Assembly (NCBI GenBank): GCA_029262115.1
Contig: JAJCZZ010000005.1
Location: forward strand, 44,270 to 108,269
Source of the DNA: Gemmatimonadota bacterium
GTDB taxonomy: Bacteria; Gemmatimonadota; Gemmatimonadetes; Longimicrobiales; Gaopeijiaceae
DNA: 64,000 nucleotides
Direction of reading: 5' to 3'
Shown: positions 17,306-26,941 of the stretch, piece after piece
Numbering within the stretch: the stretch's first letter is position 1
Layout of the letters: each line of letters starts with the position of its first letter
The notes under the pieces: model-generated
The model's database searches: none
What the model was told of the DNA's origin: nothing
Seen by the model: the letters and a program-made list of their open reading frames with translations, nothing else
Program-made: the position numbers and the translations under genes

Positions 17306-20300
17306 TCAGGGTTCGCCGTCACTTGCCGCGGGGTCCGTCGTCGTGGCGCCCACCTGGAGGAAGCGGGCGAGCGTGGCGAGGACATCCGCCTCCGAGGCTC
17401 TCGACTTGAGGAGTGCCGCCTCGACCTCGCGGGCCTCCTTTCCCCCGACCGGCGTGGCAGAAAAGACCACCACCGGCGGGCGACGCGCCAGGCGTTGCAA
17501 CCAGGGGAGGATCTCCCAGCCCGATCCGTCAGGGAGCTGAAGGTCGAGGAGGACGAGTTGGAAGCTGTCTTCCGCGAGCGCCTTGCGGGCCTCCGCGAGG
17601 GTCGAAGCGAAACGGAAGCGCGCGACATCGCGACCCAGCTCCGCCACTGTCCGACGTAGATCGGGGTCGTCCTCGACGTGGAGAATGCGAGGCAGGTTGC
17701 TGTCCGCCCGGGCCTCCAGGGTGTCGAGCATGCGCAGCAGCGCCCCGGTGTCGACGGGTTTTTGAAGAAAGTGCGCGAGTCGAACATGGCCGTCGATCGC
17801 GAGACGGTCGTCGTCCACCCGGGCCGACACGGCCACGATCGGACGCTCTTCGGTGGCCGGATCCGCGCGCAGCGACCGGACGAGATCGACGCCCCCGTCG
17901 TCCGGGAGCGAAAGATCGACGATCGACGCCTCCCATGTCGCTCCTTCGCGCACGCGAGCCTCGACGGCAGCGGGATCGACGACGACCTCCGGTCGATACC
18001 CGGCCTCGCGCAGAACGTCCGCCATCGCGGTGGCGGCCGCCTCGTCCTGCATGCACACGAGGATTCGCGCGCCCTCGGCGCCGTCGTCCACGCGGTCCGC
18101 GTCCTGGGTGGCGAGCGGGAAGTCCACCCAGAACGTGGTTCCCGATCCTTCCTCGCTGTCGAAGCCGATCGTCCCCCCCATTTCCATGACCAGCGCGCGC
18201 GTGATGCTGAGACCGAGGCCCGTTCCCCCGATCGCGCGCCGGTCGGAGGCGTCGGCCTGGGAGAACTTCTCGAAGATGCGGGAGCGGAACTCGTCGGCGA
18301 TGCCCGGGCCCCGGTCCGCGACCCGGATGCGTGCGACGCCGTCGTCAGCCGACATGTCGACGCGTACGGTCTCGCCCGATGGGGAGAACTTGCACGCGTT
18401 CGAGATGAGGTTGGTGAGCACCTGGATCACTCGGTTCTCGTCGATCACCAGGTGATGACTGCCGTCGCCGACGTCGCCTTCGATGGTGACCCCGTGTGAT
18501 TCCGCGAACGCCTGATTCGCTTCGACCGACTGCTCGACGAGCGATTCGAGGAGGTGGAGACGGTAGCTGAACTCCATCTTGCCGGACTCGATCTTCTCTA
18601 TGTCGAGGATGTCGTTGATCAGCAGGATCAGTCGCTCGCTGTTGCGCGCGGCGATCGACACGAGTCCCTGGGCGCGGGCGGGGAGCGCCCCGGCGGCTCC
18701 GCTCGCCACGAGCCCGAGCGAGCCTCGGATGGAGGTGAGCGGTGTCCGCAGTTCGTGGCTCACGGTCGAGACGAACTCGCTCTTGAGGCGGTCGACCCGT
18801 TTGCGCTCGGTGAGATCGGCCGCGATGCCCAGGTAGCCGAGGAGTTCGTCGCTCTCGTTGCGCAGCGCGGTGACGGAGAGGAGCACGGGTAGCCGGCTTC
18901 CGTCCTTGCGCACGTAGGTCCACTCGTTCTCGTCCGCGCCGCGCGTTTCGCGTGCGAGCGCGACGAACGCCTCGAAGCCCGGTTCGACCCCCCGACCCAG
19001 CTCCTCGGTGAGTTCCGCGGCTCGCCGGACGACCTCGTCCACATCGTGGAATTCCGCGGGGGTCAGCCCGATGATCTCAGGAGCCGTGTAGCCGAGCATG
19101 CGCTCCGCCCCCCGGCTGAACGTATGGATGACGCCGTCCACGTCGGTGGCGATGATGGAGTAGTTCGCCGAGTCGAGAATGGCGCTCTGGAAGGCGAGGG
19201 TCGAGGTGAGGCGGCGTTCGTATTCCTTCCTTTCCGTGATGTCTCGAAAGGTCAGGACCGCCCCGACGATGCGGCCGTCCTTGCGTATCGGCACGCTCGT
19301 GAGGTCCGTCGGCACCGGCGAGCCGTCGGCGCGCCACAGTACCTCCGAGGAGCGGTGCGTGGTCCCTTCCTGAAGGGTCGAACACACGGGGCAGTCCGCG
19401 AACGGGTAGGCGCTCCCGTCCGGGTAGGAGTGGTGGACTCGCTCGTGCAGGGGCGCGCCCGTGAGATCGTCGGCGTCGTATCCGAGGGTGGCGAGAGCCG
19501 CCGGATTCGCGAAGGTGGTTCGCCCCTCCAGGTCGACGCCGCACACGCCGTCACCGGCCGATTCGAGGAGCAGCCGCACGCGCTCCTCGCTCTCGGCCAA
19601 GCGAGACAACACGCGCTCGCGCGAAAGCTCGAATCCCACCCACTCGGCGAAGACCCGGATCAGCGCATGGTCGGCCTCGGTGAAGGGATGCTCGCGCGCG
19701 TCCGGCGAGGAGAAGTTGAGCACGCCGTAGCGCTGACCGTCCACCAGGATGGGACTCCCGATGTAAGCCTCGAGCCCGAAGGTCAGGTAGCAAGGATGGT
19801 CGCGGATCGAGCTCTCGCCGGCGTGGTGGAACGACGTGGGACCGTCCGCCGCGAGTGTGTGCACGCAGTAGGTGTTCCCGAGCTCGAAGGACGTGCCCGG
19901 CTCCGGGATCTCCCCGTCCCCAGCCACCCACGAGACGGTGTAGACGTCGCCCTCGATCCGGGCCACGATCCCCAGGTCCAGCTGCGTGATTTCCAGAGCG
20001 AGGCGGAGGACCGCGCCGATCTTCTCGTCGATGGCGGCCGCCGGATCGGACACGATACCGTACAGTCGCTGAAGTGCCAGCATGTTCGTGCGGAGAGCGT
20101 CCTCGGCCACGCGGCGGCTCGTCACGTCTTGGAAGGCGCCCGTGAGCCGCACGGTGCGGCCGTTCTCGGTCTCCGGTTGGGCGAGGGCGCGCACCCACAG
20201 ACGGCGGCCATCGTACGACTCGAACGGCACTTCGAGGTCGTAGCCGACCCCCTCCTCCAGCGCCGCGGCCATGTTGGCCTGGATGGTCGCCAGCGCCTCG

Positions 20301-21085
20301 GCCTTATAGGGACCCAGCGCGACCTCCATCGGCGGTGGCTCCCCGGGCTCCAGCCCGTAGATCCGGTAAACCTGGGTCGACCAGTCCAGACGACCGGACT
20401 CGACGTCGAAGGCCCATCCACCCACCGAAGCCATGCGCCCGACCCGCTCGAGCAGCTGGTGCTGGGCCCGCAGGGTCTCTCCGCGGGACCGGTCGGCCAG
20501 GCGCAGTCGGAGGTTGTCGTCCAGCATGCCTGCGATGCGTCGCCCGCTCACGCTGAGGAACACGAGGAAGAGCGCCGTCATCACCCCCATGAGCGTGGTG
20601 ACCACCGCGTCCGTGAGGAGCAGACGCACGGCCAACGGCGCGAGTGTCAGGACGAGGAACGCGATCGACGCGCGCCGGGAGGGGCCGAGCGTGGTCACGC
20701 TTCCGGCCGACACGCCGGCGAAGACGAACCCCATGAAGACCTGGTCCACCAGGCCGGGCGGGAACAGGACGATCGCCGCGATGCCCCAGGCCGCGCCACC
20801 CGCAGCGGCGCCGACCGTGTGCAGGTGATGGAGCGCCTTCGCGTGCGCGGGGTCGTCCTGACGGGCGCGCCACCTGCGGACCGTGGCCAGGCGCCAGAGC
20901 GACACCGCGGAAAGCAGGACGAACCACGTCAGGGCGGAGGCCACCGACACCGCGGGGGCCAGGGTGGCGGCCAGGACGGCCGCGAGGAGGATGCTCGCCA
21001 GTGCGGAGACACGGATCGACCCGAAGAGCAGCCGGTTGCGCTCCATAGGGATCTGGGCCGTCCAACCCTCCTCGGGTGGGTTCAT
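17306..21085 (-). CDS. Membrane hybrid histidine kinase (PAS-GAF-PAS-PAS-HisKA-HATPase-REC-REC)
   Basis: A 1259-residue sensor kinase. The ATG at 21085 overlaps the preceding gene's stop (ATGA), so it is translationally coupled. About six hydrophobic helices occupy residues 20-185. They are followed by a PAS domain (~210-330), a GAF domain (~345-495, GVLNFSSPDAREHPF), a second PAS (~500-625, including a DCPVC insert), a third PAS (~630-755), HisKA with SHELRTPL, and HATPase with NLISNACKF, DRGPGIA and GGTGLGLSI. Two receiver domains follow, with acceptor regions SIVDLSLPDDGG and LLDLQLPDGSG. It closes the exopolysaccharide operon and probably phosphorylates the operon's receiver or Hpt-bearing GGDEF protein (inference). 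Confidence 0.93.
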   Translation of the reverse strand: MNPPEEGWTAQIPMERNRLLFGSIRVSALASILLAAVLAATLAPAVSVASALTWFVLLSAVSLWRLATVRRWRARQDDPAHAKALHHLHTVGAAAGGAAWGIAAIVLFPPGLVDQVFMGFVFAGVSAGSVTTLGPSRRASIAFLVLTLAPLAVRLLLTDAVVTTLMGVMTALFLVFLSVSGRRIAGMLDDNLRLRLADRSRGETLRAQHQLLERVGRMASVGGWAFDVESGRLDWSTQVYRIYGLEPGEPPPMEVALGPYKAEALATIQANMAAALEEGVGYDLEVPFESYDGRRLWVRALAQPETENGRTVRLTGAFQDVTSRRVAEDALRTNMLALQRLYGIVSDPAAAIDEKIGAVLRLALEITQLDLGIVARIEGDVYTVSWVAGDGEIPEPGTSFELGNTYCVHTLAADGPTSFHHAGESSIRDHPCYLTFGLEAYIGSPILVDGQRYGVLNFSSPDAREHPFTEADHALIRVFAEWVGFELSRERVLSRLAESEERVRLLLESAGDGVCGVDLEGRTTFANPAALATLGYDADDLTGAPLHERVHHSYPDGSAYPFADCPVCSTLQEGTTHRSSEVLWRADGSPVPTDLTSVPIRKDGRIVGAVLTFRDITERKEYERRLTSTLAFQSAILDSANYSIIATDVDGVIHTFSRGAERMLGYTAPEIIGLTPAEFHDVDEVVRRAAELTEELGRGVEPGFEAFVALARETRGADENEWTYVRKDGSRLPVLLSVTALRNESDELLGYLGIAADLTERKRVDRLKSEFVSTVSHELRTPLTSIRGSLGLVASGAAGALPARAQGLVSIAARNSERLILLINDILDIEKIESGKMEFSYRLHLLESLVEQSVEANQAFAESHGVTIEGDVGDGSHHLVIDENRVIQVLTNLISNACKFSPSGETVRVDMSADDGVARIRVADRGPGIADEFRSRIFEKFSQADASDRRAIGGTGLGLSITRALVMEMGGTIGFDSEEGSGTTFWVDFPLATQDADRVDDGAEGARILVCMQDEAAATAMADVLREAGYRPEVVVDPAAVEARVREGATWEASIVDLSLPDDGGVDLVRSLRADPATEERPIVAVSARVDDDRLAIDGHVRLAHFLQKPVDTGALLRMLDTLEARADSNLPRILHVEDDPDLRRTVAELGRDVARFRFASTLAEARKALAEDSFQLVLLDLQLPDGSGWEILPWLQRLARRPPVVVFSATPVGGKEAREVEAALLKSRASEADVLATLARFLQVGATTTDPAASDGEP

Positions 21086-24000
21086 CGAGAGAAGTTCCAG
21101 TTCATGCCGAGGAGAATCGCGCTGTACCGGTACCCGGCCCCGTCTGCGGCGAAGGCCCGGAGTCCGGCCCGGCTGTACCCTCCGCCGGCGAACACGGAGC
21201 GTCCGGGTCCGAAGGCTCGGGTCAGCCGCACGGACGAGCGCAGCGTGCCCGAGACACCCCCGTCCGCGCCGATCTTCTGGAGGCCCGGTGCGGCCTCGAC
21301 CGACCACGACCAGTCGGAGATCTCCCGACTCCATCTCAGCGTCGTCTCTCCGATCGCATAGAGGTCGGGATCAAAGTAGCCGTCGCTCAGGTCGCTCTCG
21401 AAGCCGAAGGACCGCAGGCTCAGGCCGACGGTCCAAGCTCTCGAGAGTCTCCGGCCGAGGGACGCATGGCCGGCGAGTCGTCGGTTGTCCGAAGTGCCGG
21501 TGTAGCGAGCCGTGGAGGCACCACCGGTCAGCGTCCAGCGGCCCCGTGACGTCCGTCCACTCACGTCGAGCAACGTGACCGAAACCCCGGTCTGCGCCAG
21601 CCCTGCGGTCGCGTCCAGCGCGGTGCGGTTCACGCCGACGGAGGCTCCCGCTCGATGACGCCCCGGTGTGCGCAGCGACAGGCCCCACGTGTCGATCGCC
21701 TCGGCGCCGTCGACGTCGGAGGCGGAGACCCCGAGCGTGCCGCTGATCCGCCACCCGGGCTCGAGGGTCCCGTCTATCGTCACCGTGCCGCCGCGCGCGC
21801 GACGATCGAGGAAAGGGGTGGACAGGTTCCGGCTGTAGCCCAGGGCTGTCAGGCCGATTCTGGGGTGCGGATGCGCGGAGGCCGCCACCAATGTCGTGAT
21901 CATGTCGTTGTCGTCGGAGTCCCGTTCCGCGACCAGGGAGACCCGGGAGTCGGGGGCCAGGTCCGCGTCGACCCAGCGACGCTGCTCCGCGACACCCTCG
22001 TGCTCCGGGGCCAGGGTCTCAGCGCGGTCGAGGACCTCGAGGGCGGCGGCGGCGCGGCCCTGCCAACGGAGCGTCTGCGCGAGACCGGCGAGCAAGTCCC
22101 CGTTTGCGGGGGCACGCTCAAGGCCCATGTGGTACGTGCGTTCGGCCTCGATGAGGCGCCCGCCCCAGGAAAGGGAACGCGCCAGGCCCTGCCAGACGCG
22201 GGGGTCGGCCGGGTGGATGCGGGTCAGCTCCCCGTACGCGGCAATGGCCTCGGCCGATCGGTCGGCGAACGCAAGGACGCGGGCGCGCGCCAGCCGGGTC
22301 TCGAGGTCGTCCGGATCGTCGGCCAGCAGGCTGTCGTACACGGCCGTGGCCTCACGGAAGCGGTCGGACCAGACCAGCACCTGGGCGCGCCCCCGGCGCG
22401 CCGTGTCGTCACCCGGCGTGATCCGCAGGAGCTCGTCGTAGGACCCCAGCGCCTCGTCGTAGCTGCCCTCCCAAGCGGCGAACTGCGCGCGACCCGCCAG
22501 GGCGGCGCGATTCGTCGGCGTGGCGATAAGGATCGAATCCAGCGCTGCGATGGCCCGCCGCCCGTCGCCCGACCACGCGTGCACCCGGGCGCGGTCCACA
22601 CGCGCGTCCAGGTTCTCAGGCTCGATCACGAGGAGTCGATCGAAAAGCGCGAGGGCACCGTCGTAGTCCTCCGCCCAGGCGCGGGCGAGCGCGACCCGAT
22701 GGAGCGCGATCGGGTCGTCCGGTCGCTCGGCCAAGCGTGCTTCGTACAGGGTCACCGCCTGCTCCGTCAACCCGGCCTGCCACGCCGCGTCGGCGTCCAT
22801 CCCTTCCGGCGCGGGCGGTGCGTCCGGACGGGGGGAGCTCGTCGGTTCCGGGGAGGGGCTCTCGGTCTCGGAGGGCTCAGGGCGCGCTGGGGTGATAGCC
22901 ACTGCATCCACTCCGGCGAATGCGTCCCGCATCGCCGCCCACGCCGGACGCCGGCGCGCCGTCCATTCGGGCTCCTCCCAGACCGGCCACGCGTACCGCC
23001 CGACGTCATCTCCCGTCCGGGCCCCGCGCCACGCGCCCCCCGGTCCCGCGAGTCCGACGACCAGTCCCACGTCGGGAATCTGGGTCGTTCCGAACCCTCC
23101 GGAATCGGTCGCGGCGCTCTGGAGCAGCGTCCGCGACGACGGATCGGTGACGTCGAGCAACCCCCAGGGGATACGCACCTCGAGAACCGACACTCCGTCC
23201 CGCTCCCACAATCCATCGGGTGCGGGCCCCGGAGGGAGGATGCCCCGATCATAGCCGGCGCCCATGAACTCGGTTCCGTCGCGGCCGAGCCTGCGGCGGT
23301 TGACCAGCACGCGTAGGGAGTCATAGCGCCCGTCGGCGTGATCGACCGTCCGCCACGGACGGTTGAAGCGCTGCTCGAAGGCTCCCTGGAAGGCCCCGCG
23401 CGGGGGTGCGCCGATCTCCCGGCGGCGGGCATCCTCGCTACCGTCGGCCACCGGTACGATAGCGAAGGGATTCATCGAGGGGTCGGCGAGCAGCCGGACC
23501 TCGGCGCCGTCGTCGACCAGCACCATTTCAAGGCCAACGGGGCTGCGCGGTCCGACGCCCCCAGGCCACAGGCGGTCCCCTCGCGCGGGGTCGAGGAGGT
23601 CGAAGCCGACATAGAGAACGTCGGCCGGCCCCCTGTCAGGGGCTTCGACCCGGAGCCAGAGGTACGCCTCGTCGTGCGCCGCGCGCACGATGAGCCCGTC
23701 GGACTCCACCGTGGCGCCTCGCTCGCGCCACCCGGAGGCGCGCTGTTCCATCGACTCGCCCGGGATCGCCGGAAGCGCCTCCATGGCAATCATCCCATAG
23801 TGCTGCTCGGCGTCGAGGCGGTTGTACCAGAGACGGTTGCGATCCAGCGGGATCTCGAACTCGATCGTCAGCCAGTTCCGCTTGAACCACTCGTCGATCC
23901 ATGCGAAGACGATGGCGCCCGCACCCCCCGCCTCCGCGATTTCCAGCGTCATGCGCCGGTTGGCCTCCGCCATCTGGACCTCCGTCAGCCCACCGTGGTG

Positions 24001-25530
24001 CCAGCCCTGGGGTTGGAGGTGGGCGTTGCCGATGCTCGCGGGCACACCGTACTCCGCGATCAGCACGGGCATGTCGTCGTGGTGGCGCAGGAGATCGCTG
24101 AGATAGCCGAAGTAGCCGGAGGGGCCGAAGGACGAGTTCGCCCGGGCGTAGCCCTCGTCGAGCACCATGAAGTCCGGGTAGTAGGGATAGGCGTGATACG
24201 ACGCGAACGTCCCGGCCGTAAAGAGCGGGGTCGGCTTGATGCGGGAGGGGTCCACGTCGATCCCGTCATTGTCGTACTCGAGCGGAACCCGCTCCACCAC
24301 CTCACCCCGCGCCTCCCGCATGGCCACTTCCTCCGCGACCGTGGTTTCGGTCGGGTGGTCGAGCGGGTCGAGCGTCGGCCAGTTCGTGTACGCGACGGGC
24401 CGCTGGTGCCGGTAGGTCTCCGTCTCGTAGGCGACCATGTGCTCGATCGCCCGGCCCAGCCAGGCGTCCATGGCGTTGCCCCCTTCGACCCGCACGTATC
24501 GTCCGTCCCACTCGAGCCCGGCGCGCAACGAGTCGAAGGCGAGCACGCTGAACGGCTCCCATTCCCGCCCGATGATGTAGGCCGCGGTCCAGGGTGAGAC
24601 GTCCGCAGTGTAGTGCCCCGAGGCGTTCCCCGGGCGGGGCCGGATGTCGGCTCGCCCATGGATCAGGTCGACGACGCGCCGCATCTCCGAAAAGAACCCG
24701 TCCTCGAAGTCAGGTGCTGCGAAATCGTGGTCGTCCGGCAGCTCTGTCCAGACGCCGTGCACGATGCGCAGCGGCCGATCGGGGTGATCCGTGTTGTGCT
24801 GAAGGATGGCCTCGTAGAGGGCCGGTGGATGGATCGTGTAGAGGCGGACGACGTTCGTCCCCATCTCCACCATCGACGTCACCCAACCGGCGTAGGTCGA
24901 CGAGTCGGGAAACTCCGAGGCGTGACGCCCCGGAAGGGCGGCTCCGAGATTGACCCCCTTCATCCAGAGCGGGGTCCACACATCGGCCTGGTTGACCTCG
25001 AAGCCGGCGGGCGGGGCTCGGGCCACCACCTCGACCGTATCGGGAAGCACCAGCGGCGGTCGTTCCGGAGGGGGACCGAGCCCTTCGGGGAGCCGCCCCA
25101 GATAGTCCAGCGCCGTCTCGTTGGTCGGTTCCAGTTCGGTGACCCGAGAGAAGGCGGCGTGCACCCCATCGAGGTCACCCCGACGCCATGCGACCAACCC
25201 GATTCCGATCACGGCGTCGACGTTTGCGGGGGCCCGGTCGGCCGCCGCCTCGAAGCGCTGCAGCGCCGTGTCGAGCCGGTCCTGGCGGAGGGCGACGTAC
25301 CCCGCCCCCACCATCGCGGAGAGGTGGTCGGGGCACGCTGCGAGGGCGTTGTCGAAGCCCTCCCCCGCGTCATCCACGGCGCCCGCTCGATACGAAGCCC
25401 AGGCGGCGGCGGCCAGGGGATCAGCCGTGCCCGGGCACACCGCCTGCCCGGCCAGTTCCGCCGGCGCGCCAAGAGTCATGAGTGACACCAGCAACGGGCC
25501 CCACGCCTTGCCCGGGAGACGCTCACCCAC
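21082..25530 (-). CDS. TPR - clan GH-A glycosidase - TPR - outer-membrane beta-barrel fusion (polysaccharide export)
   Basis: A 1482-residue exported protein. After a signal peptide it has a short TPR block (~25-140) and then a TIM-barrel glycosidase (~170-600) with likely acid/base Glu in IIGREWEPF and nucleophile Glu in VLIAEYGVPAS. A beta-rich carbohydrate-binding-like part (~600-880) and a Pro/Ser-rich linker follow. A long second TPR block (~900-1170) comes next, and ~300 residues of alternating beta strands end in NWNFSR, a terminal aromatic typical of outer-membrane barrels (YaiO/PgaA-like). It combines roles that PgaA and PgaB divide in poly-GlcNAc export. The GTG start overlaps the GT2 stop by 8 bases. 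The polymer is unknown. Confidence 0.85.
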   Translation of the reverse strand: MGERLPGKAWGPLLVSLMTLGAPAELAGQAVCPGTADPLAAAAWASYRAGAVDDAGEGFDNALAACPDHLSAMVGAGYVALRQDRLDTALQRFEAAADRAPANVDAVIGIGLVAWRRGDLDGVHAAFSRVTELEPTNETALDYLGRLPEGLGPPPERPPLVLPDTVEVVARAPPAGFEVNQADVWTPLWMKGVNLGAALPGRHASEFPDSSTYAGWVTSMVEMGTNVVRLYTIHPPALYEAILQHNTDHPDRPLRIVHGVWTELPDDHDFAAPDFEDGFFSEMRRVVDLIHGRADIRPRPGNASGHYTADVSPWTAAYIIGREWEPFSVLAFDSLRAGLEWDGRYVRVEGGNAMDAWLGRAIEHMVAYETETYRHQRPVAYTNWPTLDPLDHPTETTVAEEVAMREARGEVVERVPLEYDNDGIDVDPSRIKPTPLFTAGTFASYHAYPYYPDFMVLDEGYARANSSFGPSGYFGYLSDLLRHHDDMPVLIAEYGVPASIGNAHLQPQGWHHGGLTEVQMAEANRRMTLEIAEAGGAGAIVFAWIDEWFKRNWLTIEFEIPLDRNRLWYNRLDAEQHYGMIAMEALPAIPGESMEQRASGWRERGATVESDGLIVRAAHDEAYLWLRVEAPDRGPADVLYVGFDLLDPARGDRLWPGGVGPRSPVGLEMVLVDDGAEVRLLADPSMNPFAIVPVADGSEDARRREIGAPPRGAFQGAFEQRFNRPWRTVDHADGRYDSLRVLVNRRRLGRDGTEFMGAGYDRGILPPGPAPDGLWERDGVSVLEVRIPWGLLDVTDPSSRTLLQSAATDSGGFGTTQIPDVGLVVGLAGPGGAWRGARTGDDVGRYAWPVWEEPEWTARRRPAWAAMRDAFAGVDAVAITPARPEPSETESPSPEPTSSPRPDAPPAPEGMDADAAWQAGLTEQAVTLYEARLAERPDDPIALHRVALARAWAEDYDGALALFDRLLVIEPENLDARVDRARVHAWSGDGRRAIAALDSILIATPTNRAALAGRAQFAAWEGSYDEALGSYDELLRITPGDDTARRGRAQVLVWSDRFREATAVYDSLLADDPDDLETRLARARVLAFADRSAEAIAAYGELTRIHPADPRVWQGLARSLSWGGRLIEAERTYHMGLERAPANGDLLAGLAQTLRWQGRAAAALEVLDRAETLAPEHEGVAEQRRWVDADLAPDSRVSLVAERDSDDNDMITTLVAASAHPHPRIGLTALGYSRNLSTPFLDRRARGGTVTIDGTLEPGWRISGTLGVSASDVDGAEAIDTWGLSLRTPGRHRAGASVGVNRTALDATAGLAQTGVSVTLLDVSGRTSRGRWTLTGGASTARYTGTSDNRRLAGHASLGRRLSRAWTVGLSLRSFGFESDLSDGYFDPDLYAIGETTLRWSREISDWSWSVEAAPGLQKIGADGGVSGTLRSSVRLTRAFGPGRSVFAGGGYSRAGLRAFAADGAGYRYSAILLGMNWNFSR

Positions 25531-26941
25531 GGGCCACGCCCTTACGCTCTTGCGCTCCCCATTCCCGACTTCCGCGTAGATAGGACCACAGGCCCTGGAG
25601 CCGCCAGATGACCGTGAGCTGGCGGTACCCGAAGGTCTCGAGGATACCCCACGCCATCAGACGGGCGATATCGCGGGGCTGACGGTAGCGTCGAAACGAG
25701 CTCACTTCCAGCATCAGGGTGGCCATATTCAGCACCATGCCGTATCCGTAGGCGACGAGAAAGAAAAGCAGAGCGAACTTCAGGTCGATGGCGCCCAGCG
25801 CGAGTCCTGCAACGAGCCCGAGGACGCCCACGGCTTCAATGACGGGGGCGATGAGCTCTCCGGCCACGAAGTAGGGCACGGAGACCATACCCATCCCCCG
25901 GTAGCGCGGGTTCATGAAGACGTCGGAGTGACGGGCGAGGGTGTCGGCCAGGCCCCGGTGCCAGCGGTCCCGCTGGCGGCGCAGGGTGCGCAGGGACTCC
26001 GGAACCTCGGTCCAGGCCACCGGGTCCGGAATGAAATCGACTCGGTGCGGACCGCCCGTCTCGTATCCTCGGCGGCGCAGCCGGACCACGACTTCCATGT
26101 CCTCGCCGACCGTGTTGTGGGTGTACCCACCCACGTCGAGCATGGCGTCCCGGTCGAAGAGCCCGAAGGCACCGGAGATGATCACGTTGCCCCCGAGATG
26201 ATTCCACCCCAGACGGCCGAACAGGAAGGCACGCAGGTACTCCAACGTCTGGAGGACGGCGAGGGGGTGGCGCCCGAGGCGGGCCTCACGAACCTGACCT
26301 CCCTCGACCCTGGCGCCGTTCACCACCCGGATTGTACCCCCCACCGCGACCACGCGGTCCGACGCCAGAAAGGGCCGGATCATGCGTAACAAGGCGTCCG
26401 GCTCGATCAGCGTGTCCGCGTCGATGGCGCACACCAGGTCGCCGGAGGAGAGGTTGAGCGCGGCGTTGAGCGCGTCCGCCTTTCCGCCGTTGACCTTGTC
26501 GGCCACCACGAGGGCCGGGAAGCTGGCGGAGTGGTAGACGCGGCGCAGTTCAGCCGCGTTCACCCGGCCTGCGTGGACAGGCGGCACCTCCACCAGGTCG
26601 AAGTATTCGGCGAGCACCTCCATCGTGCCGTCGGTGGAGCCGTCGCTCACCACCACCACCTCGAGCCGGGGATAGTGCAGCGCGAGCAGCGCCTGGAGGC
26701 TGTGACGGATGCTCGCCTCTTCATTATACGCCGGGGCGAGCACGCTCACGCGCGGGACCATCGAGGACCCGTGGAGGCGCCAGCGGCTCTCTCCACGTAC
26801 GGTCCGTACGTGCGTCGCCAGTTCGATTGCTGCGGACACCAGGAGCGCCGCGTAGGCCGTGTTGAGGAACACGAAGTAGCCGAGAATGAGCCACTCGAAG
26901 GTCACCAGGGCCTGCACCAGCCACCCCGTGAAACCGCTCAC
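25523..26941 (-). CDS. Processive family 2 glycosyltransferase (inner-membrane polysaccharide synthase)
   Basis: A 472-residue synthase of the BcsA/PgaC/NfrB type. It opens with transmembrane helices, then the GT-A catalytic core: APAYNEE, VSDGSTDGT, CAIDADTLI (metal-binding DxD), TVGEDMEV and the processive signature RRQRDRWHRG (Q/RxxRW). Further transmembrane helices follow. No PilZ domain is present, so c-di-GMP would have to act through another subunit. The GTG start overlaps the HEAT gene's stop (GTGA), and the next gene starts before this one ends. It should polymerise a sugar nucleotide and push the chain across the inner membrane toward the TPR-barrel protein. Confidence 0.92.
   Translation of the reverse strand: MSGFTGWLVQALVTFEWLILGYFVFLNTAYAALLVSAAIELATHVRTVRGESRWRLHGSSMVPRVSVLAPAYNEEASIRHSLQALLALHYPRLEVVVVSDGSTDGTMEVLAEYFDLVEVPPVHAGRVNAAELRRVYHSASFPALVVADKVNGGKADALNAALNLSSGDLVCAIDADTLIEPDALLRMIRPFLASDRVVAVGGTIRVVNGARVEGGQVREARLGRHPLAVLQTLEYLRAFLFGRLGWNHLGGNVIISGAFGLFDRDAMLDVGGYTHNTVGEDMEVVVRLRRRGYETGGPHRVDFIPDPVAWTEVPESLRTLRRQRDRWHRGLADTLARHSDVFMNPRYRGMGMVSVPYFVAGELIAPVIEAVGVLGLVAGLALGAIDLKFALLFFLVAYGYGMVLNMATLMLEVSSFRRYRQPRDIARLMAWGILETFGYRQLTVIWRLQGLWSYLRGSREWGAQERKGVARG

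Noticed and set aside
19046..21361. A 771-codon open frame on the plus strand opposite the hybrid histidine kinase
   Set aside because: It is a high-GC antisense shadow; the encoded sequence is Arg/Gly/Pro-rich with no family motifs, while the minus strand encodes clear kinase domains.
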